DNA of 43,126 bases from Bradyrhizobium sp. SZCCT0231 (GCF_018130245.1 NZ_JAFCKP010000030.1:1-43126); one strand, 5' to 3'. Shown: positions 19,958-29,789, counted from the stretch's first letter. Made by a program: numbers and translations. Notes: generated by a model from the sequence alone, not told the origin.

Positions 19958-21748
19958 CTACCTGACCTTGACCTTGGCAAGCTCCTGGCCGTCCGGGCTC
20001 ATGACATGCGTCGAGCAGGCCAGGCACGGATCGAAGGAGTGGATCGTGCGCAGAATCTCGAGCGGCTGCTCGGGATTGACCATCGGCGTGTTCATCAGCG
20101 ACGCCTCGAAGGCGCCGATGTTGCCCTTGGGATCGCGCGGCGAACCGTTCCAAGTGGTCGGCACCACGCACTGGTAGTTGTCGATCTTGGTGTCCTTGAT
20201 CTTGATCCAGTGCGCGAGCGCGCCGCGCGGCGCCTCGGTGAAGCCGACGCCCTTGGCCTCCTTCGGCCAGCTCTCCGGCTTCCACTTGTCCACATTGGCG
20301 GTCGAAGAGTCGCCGGCCTTGATGTTGGCGACGAGCTTGTCCTGGAAGTAGCGCATTTCGCGTCCGGCCCAGACCGACTCGAGCGCGCGCGCCGCGGTGC
20401 GGCCGAGCGTCGAGAACAGCGCCGACGTTGGCAGGTTCAAGTCTTTCAGGAACTTGTCGACGGGATCCTTGAACTCGGCCTTGTTCTGCGCATAGCCGAC
20501 GACCCAGCGCGCCAGCGGGCCGACTTCCATGGCGTGTCCCTTCCAGCGAGGCGCCTTGATCCACGAATATTTGCCGCCCTCGTCGAGCTGCTCGATCGCG
20601 GTCTTGGTGCCCTTCGCATTGGGCCCGAGCACGTAATTCGGCTCGGTGACGCCGTCCCAGGGATGCAGACCTTTGGTCTCATCGGGGTATTTGTACCAGG
20701 AGTGGACCACGAACTCCTGGATCTCATCGGGATTGGCGTGATCGACCGGAAACACCTCGGACAGATTGCCGTTGATGATGGCGCCGCGCGGCAGCTTCAG
20801 GCTCTTGGCGGAATAGTCGTTGGCACGTTCGGGCACGTCGCCATAGGCGAGCACGCTCTTGCCCGACAGGCCGCCGCCATAGAGCCAGTCCTTGTAGAAC
20901 GAGCCGATCGCCGCCACGTCGGGCAGGTAGACCTGCTCGTTGAACTGGATCAGCTGATCGATGATCGAGGAGATCAGGTTCAGCCGCTCCATGTTGATGG
21001 CACCGACCGCGCCGGTGCCGTCGACATTGATCGGACAGGGCACGCCGCCGACGAGCCAGTTCGGATGCGGATTCTTGCCGCCGAAGATGGTGTGGATCTT
21101 GACGATCTCCTTCTGGAAATCGAGCGCCTCCAGATAGTGCGCCACCGCCATCAGATTGGCCTCGGGCGGCAGCTTGTAAGCCTTGCTGCCCCAATAACCG
21201 TTCTTGAACGGCCCCAGCTGTCCGGACTCGACGAATTTCTTCAGCCGCGTCTGAAGATCCTTGAAATAGCCCGGTGACGACAGCGGCCAGCTCGAGATCG
21301 ACTGTGCCAGTGTCGAGGTCGCCCGCGGATCCGCCGACAGCGCGGAGACGACGTCGACCCAGTCCAGCGCATGTAAGTGATAGAAGTGCACGATGTGATC
21401 GTGCACTTGCAGCGCAAGCTGCATCAAATTGCGGATCGAGTTGGCGTTCTCCGGGATGGTGATCCCGAGCGCATTCTCGACCGCGCGCACCGACGTCAGC
21501 GCGTGCGTGCCGGTGCAGACGCCGCAGATCCGCTCGGTGAACGCCCAGGCGTCGCGCGGATCGCGGTTCTTCAGGATCACCTCGATCCCGCGCCACATCG
21601 TGCCGGTGGAGACCGCGTTGCGGATGACGTTGTCGGCGTCGACATTGACCTCGACCCGCATGTGACCTTCGATACGGGTCACGGGATCGACGACGATGCG
21701 CTTGCCGGAATTGTCGAGATTGAAGCCGTTGGGAGTCTGGATACCCAT
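19958..21748 (-). CDS. hupL: Uptake [NiFe]-hydrogenase large subunit HupL
   Basis: A 596-residue catalytic subunit with both NiFe ligand motifs: [11 protein letters not shown] in the N-terminal part and DPCLACSTH near the C-terminus. After that His come 15 residues ([15 protein letters not shown]), the tail that HupD removes. The length equals that of the known Bradyrhizobium HupL. The start at MGIQTPNG is 29 bases after hupS; the larger open frame upstream is a shadow of hupS. Confidence 0.97.
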   Translation of the reverse strand: MGIQTPNGFNLDNSGKRIVVDPVTRIEGHMRVEVNVDADNVIRNAVSTGTMWRGIEVILKNRDPRDAWAFTERICGVCTGTHALTSVRAVENALGITIPENANSIRNLMQLALQVHDHIVHFYHLHALDWVDVVSALSADPRATSTLAQSISSWPLSSPGYFKDLQTRLKKFVESGQLGPFKNGYWGSKAYKLPPEANLMAVAHYLEALDFQKEIVKIHTIFGGKNPHPNWLVGGVPCPINVDGTGAVGAINMERLNLISSIIDQLIQFNEQVYLPDVAAIGSFYKDWLYGGGLSGKSVLAYGDVPERANDYSAKSLKLPRGAIINGNLSEVFPVDHANPDEIQEFVVHSWYKYPDETKGLHPWDGVTEPNYVLGPNAKGTKTAIEQLDEGGKYSWIKAPRWKGHAMEVGPLARWVVGYAQNKAEFKDPVDKFLKDLNLPTSALFSTLGRTAARALESVWAGREMRYFQDKLVANIKAGDSSTANVDKWKPESWPKEAKGVGFTEAPRGALAHWIKIKDTKIDNYQCVVPTTWNGSPRDPKGNIGAFEASLMNTPMVNPEQPLEILRTIHSFDPCLACSTHVMSPDGQELAKVKVR

Positions 21749-21777
21749 GGTGTTCCTACCCTGATGTGTCTTTTCGC

Positions 21778-22869
21778 TCAGCTGTTGTGGTCGGCGTCTT
21801 CGCGCTTTGACGCGAGCCGCTTCACCGCGGTCACCGCCGCATGCGCCGCGACGGCTGCGCCGACGGCGCCGGCCGCCACCATGCCGATCTGATCGGCGTT
21901 CTTCTCGATGCCGAACTGCTTGATGTTGGTGAGGCGGTCGTAGAACGAGCCCTTGTCCCAGAAGCCGTCCTCCGAGCAGCCGATGCAGCCGTGTCCCGAC
22001 TGGATCGGGAACGAGACGCCGCCGTTCCAGCGCACGGTCGAGCAGGCGTTGTAGGTGGTCGGGCCCTTGCAGCCCATCTTGTAGAGGCAATAACCCTTGC
22101 GCGCGGCTTCGTCGTCCCATTCCTCGACGAACTGGCCGGCGTCGAAATGCGGCCGCCGGTAGCACTTGTCGTGGATGCGCTGCGAGTAGAACATTTTCGG
22201 CCGGCCCTGGCGGTCGAGCTCGGGCAGCTTGCCGAAAGTGGTGATGAAGGTGACGACGCCGGTCATCACTTCGGCGATCGGGGGGCATCCGGGCACCTTG
22301 ATGATCGGCTTGTTGGTGATGACCTTGTCGATCGGCGTGGCCTGGGTCGGGTTGGGCTTGGCCGCCTGCACGCAGCCCCAGGATGCGCAGGCGCCCCAGG
22401 CGATGATCGCCATCGCGTCCTCGGCCATCATCTTCAGCTTCTCGACGAACGGCTTGCCGCCGTCGATGCAGAACATGCCGCCTTCGTTCAGCGGCGGATT
22501 GCCCTCTACGGCGAGGATGTACTGGCCTTTGTGCTTGGCGCGGGTCTCATCGAGGATGGCTTCGGCCTGGTGGCCGGCGGCGGCCATGATGGTATCGTCG
22601 TAGTCGAGCGAGATCATCGACAGCACCGCGTCCTTCACCAGCGGATGGGCGGAGCGGATGAAGCTCTCGGAGCAGCAGGTGCATTCGAGCCCGTGCATCC
22701 AGATGACAGGCACGCGCGGCTTGGTTTCGAGCGCATTGGCAATGCGGCTCGCCGCCAGCGGGCCGAGCCCGAGGCTCGTCGCGGTCAGGCTGCAGAATTT
22801 GTGAAAGCTCCGACGCGTGATCCCTTGCCGCCTGATCACGCTGTAAAACGTCTCCGTCGCCGCGCCCAT
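21778..22869 (-). CDS. hupS: Uptake [NiFe]-hydrogenase small subunit HupS
   Basis: A 363-residue FeS electron-transfer subunit. A twin-arginine signal (RRSFHKF) and following hydrophobic stretch direct the folded HupSL to the outer face of the cytoplasmic membrane. Cluster ligands are visible: CTCCSESF for the proximal cluster, then the His/Cys set HDKCYRR...[12 protein letters not shown]...CSTVRWN and GHGCIGC for the others. A hydrophobic C-terminal segment (about 330-350) probably anchors it. A GGGAGG ribosome site precedes the ATG, 35 bases after the predicted sigma54 start. Confidence 0.97.
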   Translation of the reverse strand: MGAATETFYSVIRRQGITRRSFHKFCSLTATSLGLGPLAASRIANALETKPRVPVIWMHGLECTCCSESFIRSAHPLVKDAVLSMISLDYDDTIMAAAGHQAEAILDETRAKHKGQYILAVEGNPPLNEGGMFCIDGGKPFVEKLKMMAEDAMAIIAWGACASWGCVQAAKPNPTQATPIDKVITNKPIIKVPGCPPIAEVMTGVVTFITTFGKLPELDRQGRPKMFYSQRIHDKCYRRPHFDAGQFVEEWDDEAARKGYCLYKMGCKGPTTYNACSTVRWNGGVSFPIQSGHGCIGCSEDGFWDKGSFYDRLTNIKQFGIEKNADQIGMVAAGAVGAAVAAHAAVTAVKRLASKREDADHNS

Positions 22870-22914
22870 GAATCCTCCCGTCTTCGGCTTTGACTTTTCG
22901 ATGACGCCAAAGAC

Positions 22915-22930
22915 AGCAAGAAGCAGGCCA
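22915..22930 (-). promoter_or_regulatory. Sigma54 (-24/-12) promoter of hupSLCDF
   Basis: The minus strand reads TGGCCTGCTTCTTGCT, with GG-N10-GC spacing. The start would be near 22904. In Bradyrhizobium the hupS promoter is known to need sigma54 and HoxA. No TGT-N10-ACA site was found between 22931 and 23273, which fits HoxA rather than NifA control. Confidence 0.72.
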
Positions 22931-23088
22931 ACGACCTGGAGTGATTCAAAAGTAGAGAGATTCCAAAATGTTGCGGATTAGAATGCTGCGAAATGCGTGG
23001 CGCGGAGAGGCGTTGCACGCGCGAAGCGGAAACAATTCGATTAACAGCCGGCAAGGAAGTTTCCGGTTGCGACTCTCAAGACTCCGGC

Positions 23089-23253
23089 GTCGTCCTGGAC
23101 AAGCGAGTTCCAACGCGAAGCGTTGCCAGAGCGAGTGCCGATCCGGCCCCATAGCCACAGGGCCGTGTTGTGGCGCGAGGTGGTGGCCACGAATCTTCGC
23201 CAAACCCAATCCTGTGGCTATGGATCCCGGCGCTTACGCTTGTCCGGGACGAC
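23089..23253. repeat. Nested long palindromic repeat between hupV and hupS
   Basis: Two pairs of inverted arms are nested. The outer pair (23089-23105 and 23237-23253) matches at 16 of 17 bases; the inner pair (23149-23161 and 23211-23223) is CCATAGCCACAGG and its perfect complement. Between the left arms sits a small perfect hairpin, CAACGC-GAA-GCGTTG (23111-23125). The arms resemble, from memory, an intergenic palindromic element repeated many times in Bradyrhizobium genomes. It ends 21 bases before the hupV stop and lies 185-350 bases upstream of the hupS start site. Confidence 0.65.
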
Positions 23254-23273
23254 GGTATGTTTTGCGGCGCCGG

Positions 23274-24713
23274 TCAATGCGCGGTGCACACCATGCAGGG
23301 ATCGAACGAACGCACGATGTGCTGGATCGCGACCGCGCGCGCGCCGGCATCGCCGACATCGGTGCCGACCAGCGCCTGCTCCAGGGGACCGCCGATGTCG
23401 AAGGCATCGCGCGGCGAGAAATTCCAGGTGGTCGGCGCGATAATTTGGTAGCGCTCGATCCTGCCGTCGCGTACCGCCATCCAGTGGCCGAGGCTACCAC
23501 GCGCGGCCTCGACCAGCCCGACATAGCTGCCGTTCGGGATCTCGCGCGAATTGTGACAGAACGGCTCCGACAGCCGCAGCGCACGCGTCCACTGCTCCAT
23601 GGCGTGCGCGATGCGCGCGGTCTCGATCAGCCGCGCGATCACGCGGTTGCGCACATTGGTCCCGCTGACCGAGACCAGGTCGGCAATCAGCGCCTGCCCC
23701 GCCACGGTCTGGCGCGCAATGGCGCCGACCTCGATCGGCTGCCCCGAGAGCCGCGGCGCCTTGCACCAGCTGTAGCCCGCCGGCTTGTCGGGATCCGGGA
23801 CCGTGCTGCTGTGGGCGGGGTCGGCGGAGGACTCCCGCATCCAGGCGTGGGAGACATCTTCGGTGATCTGGGCCAATGGCAGTGGCTCGATCGCAGCACG
23901 CGGGCCAAACAGGCCGCGCGGAAACAGCTCACCGTCTGGACCATGATAGGCGCCGTAGCTCATCATCAGGCCCGTGCCCTTTCCGAGCCCGGTGAGCGCG
24001 AGATTATCGGCAAGCCGCAGGAAATGCGCAAAATCGCCGCCACGGCCGTCGCGCCAGCGGTCGAGCTCGTCCGCGGTAGATATCGCCAGCACATTCTCCA
24101 GCGTATCCGAAAACACGATACGTTCGAGGAAGCTTCGAAAGGCCGTCGTGATCGACAGCAACCGAACGCGCTCGCCGAGATCGATGGCGCGCGTGGAGCC
24201 GCCGGGCTGGAACGCGAGGCTGTGCGGCCATTTCCCGGCGATGATGCCCATGGTCTCGAGCAGCCGCGCCCGCGCCGGCAGGACGTCGCGCGCCGCGCTG
24301 CCGCGCGTTGCCGCAAAGCGCTCGCGGGTCTGTTCGTGCCAGTCCTGCGCGGCATAGGCCTCACGGGCAAAGTCCGGCATGAAGAAGATGTAGAAATGGG
24401 TGAGATGGTCAGCCGCGTTCTCCGCGGCATGCGCGATGTTGGTGGCGAGCAATCCGTTCGGTGCCGCCTCGATCGACATGGCGTCGCGCAAGGCAGCAGC
24501 CGCCGCAACCGATTGCGAGACCGAGCAGATGCCGCAGATCCGCGGCGCCAGCGCCAGCGCGTCGAGCGGCGGCCGGCCCTCGAGGATCTGCTCGAAGCCG
24601 CGATAGAGCGGCGCGGTCACCTCCGCGCGCATGACGCGGCCGCTCTCGACGTCGAGGCGGACTTCGAGATCGCCCTCAACACGGTTGAACGGGCCGATCG
24701 TGATCCGCGTCAT
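23274..24713 (-). CDS. hupV: Regulatory (H2-sensing) hydrogenase large subunit HupV/HoxC
   Basis: A 479-residue large subunit of the soluble sensor hydrogenase. It has RICGICSVSQS and ends exactly at DPCMVCTAH, without the C-terminal tail that HupD cleaves in HupL; this is the hallmark of HupV/HoxC. The NiFe site is therefore assembled without protease processing. It binds H2 and signals to HupT. The start is set by the 4-base overlap with hupU. Confidence 0.95.
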   Translation of the reverse strand: MTRITIGPFNRVEGDLEVRLDVESGRVMRAEVTAPLYRGFEQILEGRPPLDALALAPRICGICSVSQSVAAAAALRDAMSIEAAPNGLLATNIAHAAENAADHLTHFYIFFMPDFAREAYAAQDWHEQTRERFAATRGSAARDVLPARARLLETMGIIAGKWPHSLAFQPGGSTRAIDLGERVRLLSITTAFRSFLERIVFSDTLENVLAISTADELDRWRDGRGGDFAHFLRLADNLALTGLGKGTGLMMSYGAYHGPDGELFPRGLFGPRAAIEPLPLAQITEDVSHAWMRESSADPAHSSTVPDPDKPAGYSWCKAPRLSGQPIEVGAIARQTVAGQALIADLVSVSGTNVRNRVIARLIETARIAHAMEQWTRALRLSEPFCHNSREIPNGSYVGLVEAARGSLGHWMAVRDGRIERYQIIAPTTWNFSPRDAFDIGGPLEQALVGTDVGDAGARAVAIQHIVRSFDPCMVCTAH

Positions 24714-25726
24714 GGCTTGCCCTTGGTCGTCGTACGGCCGGGCGGAACGACCACGTGGTCGGCGGTCGCGTTCAACCGCACCCGCCGCGGCGTCGCCGAC
24801 TTCGACAATGCCGCGAGCGCAACGAACCAGGCTTTTGGCATGTCGGTCGGCAAACCGACCGGGATGCCGGCCAGTTTGGCGGTCTCCAAAAAGTTCTGCG
24901 CGCCTTCGAACCCCGGAGAGGTGCAGGCGATGCAAGCATAGCCGCCCTTGGTGCAGGAGCCGCCGCCGTTCCAGGAGCGCTGGTTGCAGTCGCCGACCGC
25001 CTGCGTCGCCTTGCAGCCGAGATGCTCCATCAGGCAGCCGCGCTCCGACATGGTCTCCGCGCTGGCCTTGAACTCGTAGAACTCGTTGCGCGAGCAGCCG
25101 TGATGCGCGAGGTGGTTGGCGATGAACTTTGGCCGCCCGTAAGCGTCGAGATCGGTCGCGGCAATATCCTTTGCGGTCAGTGCCAGGATGGTTTCCATCA
25201 TCCAGCCCGGATGCGGCGCGCAACCGGCAACGTTGATGACGGGCAGACCGAGCCGCGAACGGAAGCCCGCGCCCAACGCCCCGCCGCTGTCGGCCTCTTC
25301 GAACTGAAGCCCGACAGCGTCGGTCGGGTTCGATCCGGCGGCCGGCACGCCGCCATAGGCGGCGCAGCTTCCGACCGCGATCACATAATCGGCGCGCGGC
25401 GCGAGATCGAGCATCCAGCGATAGATCGAGCGGCCCGTACCCGCGAGCATGTTGAAACGTCCGGTATCGTTCGGGCCGCGGGCGACGGAGCCTTCCAGCA
25501 AGAGCATGTCGAGCCGCACCTTGCCGTCGAGCACAGATTGCAGCACCTCGACCGCCTCCTCGCCGGTCTCCTCGCTGACCGACGGATGCCACAGCAGGTT
25601 TATGCCGAACTGCCTGAGCTCGTCGAACCAGCCGGAGGCGCCGCTTTCGAGGATCGACATGGTGCAGCCGCCGCAACTGGCGCCCTGCAGCCAGAGCACG
25701 TTGGTCATTCCGTCGGATCGGCTCAT
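24710..25726 (-). CDS. hupU: Regulatory (H2-sensing) hydrogenase small subunit HupU/HoxB
   Basis: A 338-residue FeS subunit of the sensor hydrogenase. It lacks a Tat signal and starts directly near the proximal-cluster motif GASCGGCTMS, so the complex stays in the cytoplasm. Further ligands are seen in VGSCAAYGG, VAGCAPHPGW, HHGCSRNEFYEF, GCLMEHLGCKAT and GYACIACTSP. A GGGAGA site lies 6 bases before the ATG; longer in-frame starts have no family similarity. It is followed without a gap by hupV. Confidence 0.95.
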   Translation of the reverse strand: MSRSDGMTNVLWLQGASCGGCTMSILESGASGWFDELRQFGINLLWHPSVSEETGEEAVEVLQSVLDGKVRLDMLLLEGSVARGPNDTGRFNMLAGTGRSIYRWMLDLAPRADYVIAVGSCAAYGGVPAAGSNPTDAVGLQFEEADSGGALGAGFRSRLGLPVINVAGCAPHPGWMMETILALTAKDIAATDLDAYGRPKFIANHLAHHGCSRNEFYEFKASAETMSERGCLMEHLGCKATQAVGDCNQRSWNGGGSCTKGGYACIACTSPGFEGAQNFLETAKLAGIPVGLPTDMPKAWFVALAALSKSATPRRVRLNATADHVVVPPGRTTTKGKP

Positions 25727-25793
25727 GTTACGTCTCCCGGTCGCCCCAGCTTCAACCGCTCGCCTGCGAAGCGCAAGAGGCTCGTTCGCGCAC

Positions 25794-27116
25794 TCAGTCG
25801 CGGGCGCCCGACATATCGCCATCGTGCTTCAGGTGCCGCTTGCGGATATTGCGGGTCACGATCCACACCACGGCCACGGCGACCGGCACGAACAGCGCGG
25901 TCGCAAGCGATGGTTCCACATGCAGGCCGCTGTCATGCGCGCCCTTGGCGAGATAGCCGAACAGGCTGACGACGTAGTAGCCGATAGCCGCAACCGACAA
26001 TCCTTCCACCGTGCCCTGGAGCCGCAATTGCAATTTGGTGCGCTCGTCCATCGAGCGCAACAGGTCGCGGTTCTGCTCCTCGAGCTCGACGTCGACGCGC
26101 GTACGCAACAGATCGGCCGCGCGCGCGAGCTTGATCGACAGAATGGCCTGCCGGTCCTCCATCGTGGCGCAGGTGCGCATCGCCGGCGCCATGCGGCGAG
26201 CGAGAAAGGAGGACCAGGTCGGGTAGCCCGCGATCTCGCCGCCCTCGATCACGCCGAGGCGAGCCTGCACGATCTCGTAGTAGGCGCGGCTGGCGCCGAA
26301 ACGGAACAGGCTGCCGGCAGCTCCCCTTTCCAGCGAAGCCGCCAATGCGGTCAGTTCCGTCAGCAGATGATTGTTGAGCTTGAGGTCCTCGGCGCCCTGC
26401 ATCTCCTCGAGCACTTCGACGAGCCGCCGTCCGATGTGATCGATGGAGGGTGCAAGCTCGAGTGCGGCGGGCAGGCCGAGCAGCGCCAGCGTGCGATAGG
26501 TTTCGATTTCAAGGACCCGCTGCACCAGCGCGCCGAGCCGGCCGGGCGACAGACCGTCGTTGCAGACGAGGATGCGAACAAAACCCTGGTCGTCGGCGCG
26601 AAAGTCGGATGCGACCACGGCCGGTCCGCTGCGAACCGCAGCAACGGCGAGGCTGCCTCGCTCGAAGAGCTCCTGGGCACGCTCCAGGGCCGCCGAGGTC
26701 TGCTCGACGGCGAGCTTGACCGCGACCAGCAATTGGCCGGACTGGTGCAGAGAGCGGATCAGTGCGGCGGTCTCATCGCCGATCTCGCCGAACCGGCGCG
26801 CGGACATATCCGTATTGCCGAGGATCCAGGTGAAGGTGGTGAATTCCGAGTGCTGCTCCCAGCGGAGCTGGGTTGCGCCGATCGTGACCTGATGATGTTT
26901 GATCCCCGCGTCCGGCGGCGTCTGTCCATGCGAGATGCAGAATGCCACGAACTCTTGCCGGTCGGCCGCGGCGACCTCGCCCTGGCCTAGAAAGGCAAAG
27001 CGCAGCACAGTGAGCGGCGCCGTCAGCCGCGTGAACGGGCGGGCATGCACCTCGCCCAGCACCGCACCACGCTGTGGATGCAGCTCAAAGCCGGTGAGAT
27101 CGAGGTCACGGTCCAT
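25794..27116 (-). CDS. DUF3422 family membrane-associated protein
   Basis: A 440-residue protein of the DUF3422 family, whose function is not known. It opens with FELHPQRGAVLGEVHARPF, a typical family start, has a long soluble alpha-helical middle, and ends with two hydrophobic segments (about 375-395 and 405-425) followed by a basic tail. MDRDLDLTGFEL is preferred as start because AAGGGA precedes it. It sits between the nickel transporter and the H2 sensor genes, on the same strand, 67 bases before hupU, which hints at a link to hydrogenase physiology but does not show one. Confidence 0.8.
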   Translation of the reverse strand: MDRDLDLTGFELHPQRGAVLGEVHARPFTRLTAPLTVLRFAFLGQGEVAAADRQEFVAFCISHGQTPPDAGIKHHQVTIGATQLRWEQHSEFTTFTWILGNTDMSARRFGEIGDETAALIRSLHQSGQLLVAVKLAVEQTSAALERAQELFERGSLAVAAVRSGPAVVASDFRADDQGFVRILVCNDGLSPGRLGALVQRVLEIETYRTLALLGLPAALELAPSIDHIGRRLVEVLEEMQGAEDLKLNNHLLTELTALAASLERGAAGSLFRFGASRAYYEIVQARLGVIEGGEIAGYPTWSSFLARRMAPAMRTCATMEDRQAILSIKLARAADLLRTRVDVELEEQNRDLLRSMDERTKLQLRLQGTVEGLSVAAIGYYVVSLFGYLAKGAHDSGLHVEPSLATALFVPVAVAVVWIVTRNIRKRHLKHDGDMSGARD

Positions 27117-27355
27117 CTGATGTCCCTTGGTAGCGCTCCCAGGCCGCGACGTTCCGCGAACCCCGCCGTTCACTACCACAACACACCCACGCCGTTGCAA
27201 TCACCCCTTCGCAGGATACGCCCACCTCCTCATGTCGCTGCCATGTCGGTCATTGGTGTGATCGCCGTCATGCGCAAGGCCGCGCTCGCCATAGGCCAGC
27301 AGAGCAGCCGCCGAGCGCCAAAGCCTTGCCTCCTTGCCCGCCGAGCGCGGCAGCC
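27117..27355. other. Gap between hupN and the DUF3422 gene
   Basis: This 239-base stretch has no supported gene. A 60-codon open frame crosses it on the minus strand (27201-27383) but overlaps the end of hupN and shows no family feature. No sigma54 element was found. Confidence 0.4.
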
Positions 27356-28498
27356 TTAGGCCACCTCGACCGCATCGGCGCACTCCAACACATCGGGCTC
27401 GGTGCGGGCGAAGGCGCGCGACCAGCGGTCGGCCCTGAACGCAGTACGATAGAGCACGAAGGAGACGAGCCAGGCGACCGCGAACAGCGCGATCACCGCG
27501 AAGCCGAAACTGGCGAGGGAGTCGTTGAGGTGATCGAGCAGCGTCCAGAGCCCGCCGGACAGTCCGAGCTGCTCGCCAAAGAGGCCGAGCGCCTCGACAC
27601 CGCCGATGTACAGCGCGACCGCGACGGAGGCACCGGTGATCGTCAGATTGTACCAGAGCTTTCGCATGGGATCGACAAAGGCCCAGCGATAGGCACTGAC
27701 CATCAATGTGGAATCGGCAGTGTCGACCAGCGCCATGCCGGCGGCAAACAGCGCCGGAAAGACCAGCACATGTGACAGCGACAGGCCGCGCGCAGCTTCC
27801 GTGGCGGAGATGCCGAGCAGGCCGATCTCGGTCGCGGTGTCGAAACCGAGCCCGAACAGGAAGCCCAGCGGATACATATGCCAGGACTTCGTCACCATGC
27901 GGAACATCGGCGCGAGCAGCCGCGCGAGGAGGCCGCGGCCGGCCAGCAGCGCGTCGAGCTGTTCCGCATCATGGACGCCGCGCTCGCGCATCGCGCGTAG
28001 GGTGCGCCACAGGCCGACGAAGATCGCAAGGTTGAGCACGGCGATCAGCAGCAGGAAGATCGCCGAGACCGACGTGCCGACCAGGCCGCCGATGCTCTTG
28101 AGCAGGCTGTCGCCGCCAAGGCTCACCACACCCACGGCCAGCAGCAGGGTTGCGACCACGACGACGGTGGAATGGCCGAGCGCGAAATAGAGGCCCGTGC
28201 TCCGCGGCGCATCGCCGGCATGCATCAGCTTGCGCACGACGTTGTCGATCGCCGCGATGTGGTCAGCGTCTACGGCGTGGCGCAGGCCGAACACCCAGGC
28301 GAGCCCCGCGGTCGCCATGACCGCCGGCCGGTCGGCAAACACGGCAAAAGCCCACGCCCAGGCGGCGACATTGGCGGTGATAAGCCCACCGAAGAGAACA
28401 GCGGGACCGGCACCGGAAGCAGTCCGGGGCCGCTCCCTCGGGCGATGCGCGTTGGCCAAGAACAACACTCCCCTCGTATGATCTTTTTTCAAACCCGT
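27356..28498 (-). CDS. hupN: High-affinity nickel transporter HupN (HoxN/NixA family)
   Basis: A 380-residue integral membrane permease of the NiCoT family that supplies Ni for hydrogenase. The signature RHAVDADHIAAIDN in helix II and GFDTATEIGLL in a later helix are present, with about eight hydrophobic segments. The start is uncertain. The ATG at 28498 gives the expected length but has no clear ribosome site. An AGGGGAG motif lies just before in-frame TTG codons around 28455, and these would remove about 16 residues that precede the first helix. Confidence 0.88.
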   Translation of the reverse strand, partial: TGLKKDHTRGVLFLANAHRPRERPRTASGAGPAVLFGGLITANVAAWAWAFAVFADRPAVMATAGLAWVFGLRHAVDADHIAAIDNVVRKLMHAGDAPRSTGLYFALGHSTVVVVATLLLAVGVVSLGGDSLLKSIGGLVGTSVSAIFLLLIAVLNLAIFVGLWRTLRAMRERGVHDAEQLDALLAGRGLLARLLAPMFRMVTKSWHMYPLGFLFGLGFDTATEIGLLGISATEAARGLSLSHVLVFPALFAAGMALVDTADSTLMVSAYRWAFVDPMRKLWYNLTITGASVAVALYIGGVEALGLFGEQLGLSGGLWTLLDHLNDSLASFGFAVIALFAVAWLVSFVLYRTAFRADRWSRAFARTEPDVLECADAVEVA

Positions 28499-28705
28499 CA
28501 TACTGAAGGGCAACATTCGGGCCAGACAGCAAATCCCCGCAGACGCGCTTCGCAACTGGCTGCAAGCTGATGTCTTCAAAGAAGAAACGGTCTCAGCCGC
28601 GTTCTTGACTTCCTAAAGCTGCAATGCGCGCCCCGGAAACCAAGTAGCCAGTGACGCAAACATAGTTTGACGCTCGGAGCGAACGATTGGCATCACAGAA
28701 AGCCG

Positions 28706-29626
28706 CTAAGCGGTCCTCTCGCATGCAGCATCGCGCAACGAGAATCCGTCGGAAGAAGGAGATCGAGCCCTACCAGCCGCCACAATCCTTACCTGTACAT
28801 CCTTCGATCTTGCAAGATAGGGCGATGACGTCACCAGGACATCAGCGCCGGCCTCCGCATAGGCCGCAGCATTCGCCGCGTTGACTCCACCGGCGGCGGC
28901 GATGATCGGACGAGCGCGGGTATAGGCCATCGATGCCATGCGCTTGACCAGTGCAGCTATCTCGGCTGGAGAAAACTTCTCGGCTTGAACCACGTCGAAA
29001 CCGGCGACTGCCGCGGCAAGTGCGGCATCGGCGGTCTTCACCTCGATCACGAGCTTCTTCTCCGGCGCGGCCCGGCGCAATCGCTCGACCGCTTGAAACA
29101 GCGGCAGCTCGCCGAGAAAGGCGCGGTGCTCAGGAAACACCAGCACGGTCTCGGACAGACCGAGCCGGTGCATCACGGCGCCGCCCGCCTTCACGGCCGC
29201 CACCGCAAAGCGCTTGGTGCCCGGCACGTTCTTGCGCGTGCAGGCGACCGGGATCTCCGGTACGACCGCCCGCGCCGCATCGACGATGGCGCGGGTTTCG
29301 CTGGCCACGCCCGACCAGATCTCGACCAAGGTCTGGGCCACCTTCCAGCTCCGCAGCAGGCCCGCGGCCGGACCGCGCGCCTGAAGGATCGGGGCGCCCT
29401 GCTCCAGCGCCGCGCCGGATGCGGCGAACAGTTCCACCTCGCAGCCGGCGAGGGTGATGATCTCGGCGGCATCCTCAGCGAGGGCCAGTATCATCGGCGC
29501 GCGCGCGGTGAACTGCATGACGCCGATGGCCCCGCCGATCCCAAGCGCCTCGGTGGTGAGATCGCCGTAAGGGACGTCGTCCTCAAGCAGGCGTTCGAGC
29601 TCGGCGCGCGATGCAACGGTTGCCAT
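28706..29626 (-). CDS. modD: ModD, QPRTase-like molybdenum utilisation protein
   Basis: A 306-residue protein related to nicotinate-nucleotide pyrophosphorylase (DDVPYGDLTTEALG at the N-terminus; CTRKNVPGTKRFAVAAVKAGG; EVKTADAALAAAVAGFDVVQ). ModD proteins accompany molybdate transport genes; the exact reaction is not established. An AAGGAAGG site lies 6 bases before the ATG. It is transcribed away from modABC, with the shared intergenic region carrying a NifA-type site. hupN follows 207 bases downstream on the same strand. Confidence 0.85.
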   Translation of the reverse strand: MATVASRAELERLLEDDVPYGDLTTEALGIGGAIGVMQFTARAPMILALAEDAAEIITLAGCEVELFAASGAALEQGAPILQARGPAAGLLRSWKVAQTLVEIWSGVASETRAIVDAARAVVPEIPVACTRKNVPGTKRFAVAAVKAGGAVMHRLGLSETVLVFPEHRAFLGELPLFQAVERLRRAAPEKKLVIEVKTADAALAAAVAGFDVVQAEKFSPAEIAALVKRMASMAYTRARPIIAAAGGVNAANAAAYAEAGADVLVTSSPYLARSKDVQVRIVAAGRARSPSSDGFSLRDAACERTA

Positions 29627-29666
29627 GTCGTGCCTTCCTTCATTGGTGTGGGCTTGCCGACGACAA

Positions 29667-29682
29667 TGTCGGAAATCCGACA
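29667..29682. promoter_or_regulatory. NifA-type upstream activator site for modABC
   Basis: TGTCGGAAATCCGACA is a perfect TGT-N10-ACA palindrome in the modD-modA gap. Its centre is about 125 bases upstream of the predicted sigma54 start for modA, a normal distance for NifA sites. Confidence 0.65.
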
Positions 29683-29773
29683 CGGATCATCGGTCCCGCC
29701 GCCGCAAGAGGCGGGAAGCCCCCGCTTTTGACGCTATTCCTGCAAGGCGCGCACCAGCCTGCGGCCGCTCATC

Positions 29774-29789
29774 CGGCACGCCGATTGCT
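29774..29789 (+). promoter_or_regulatory. Sigma54 (-24/-12) promoter of modABC
   Basis: CGGCACGCCGATTGCT matches the sigma54 consensus in all but the first base, with GG-N10-GC spacing. The start would be near 29800, giving a 61-base leader before modA. Confidence 0.6.

Noticed and set aside
19181-21277. Very long open frame on the plus strand opposite hupL and hupC
   Set aside because: It is the antisense shadow typical of GC-rich genes; the protein is His/Arg/Asp-rich without any family feature, while the minus strand encodes clear HupL and HupC.
27201-27383. Small open frame between hupN and the DUF3422 gene
   Set aside because: It overlaps the end of hupN, is Arg/Gly-rich and shows no motif or ribosome site.
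28499-28705. Sigma54 or NifA elements before hupN
   Set aside because: No GG-N10-GC element on the minus strand and no TGT-N10-ACA site could be found in this gap.
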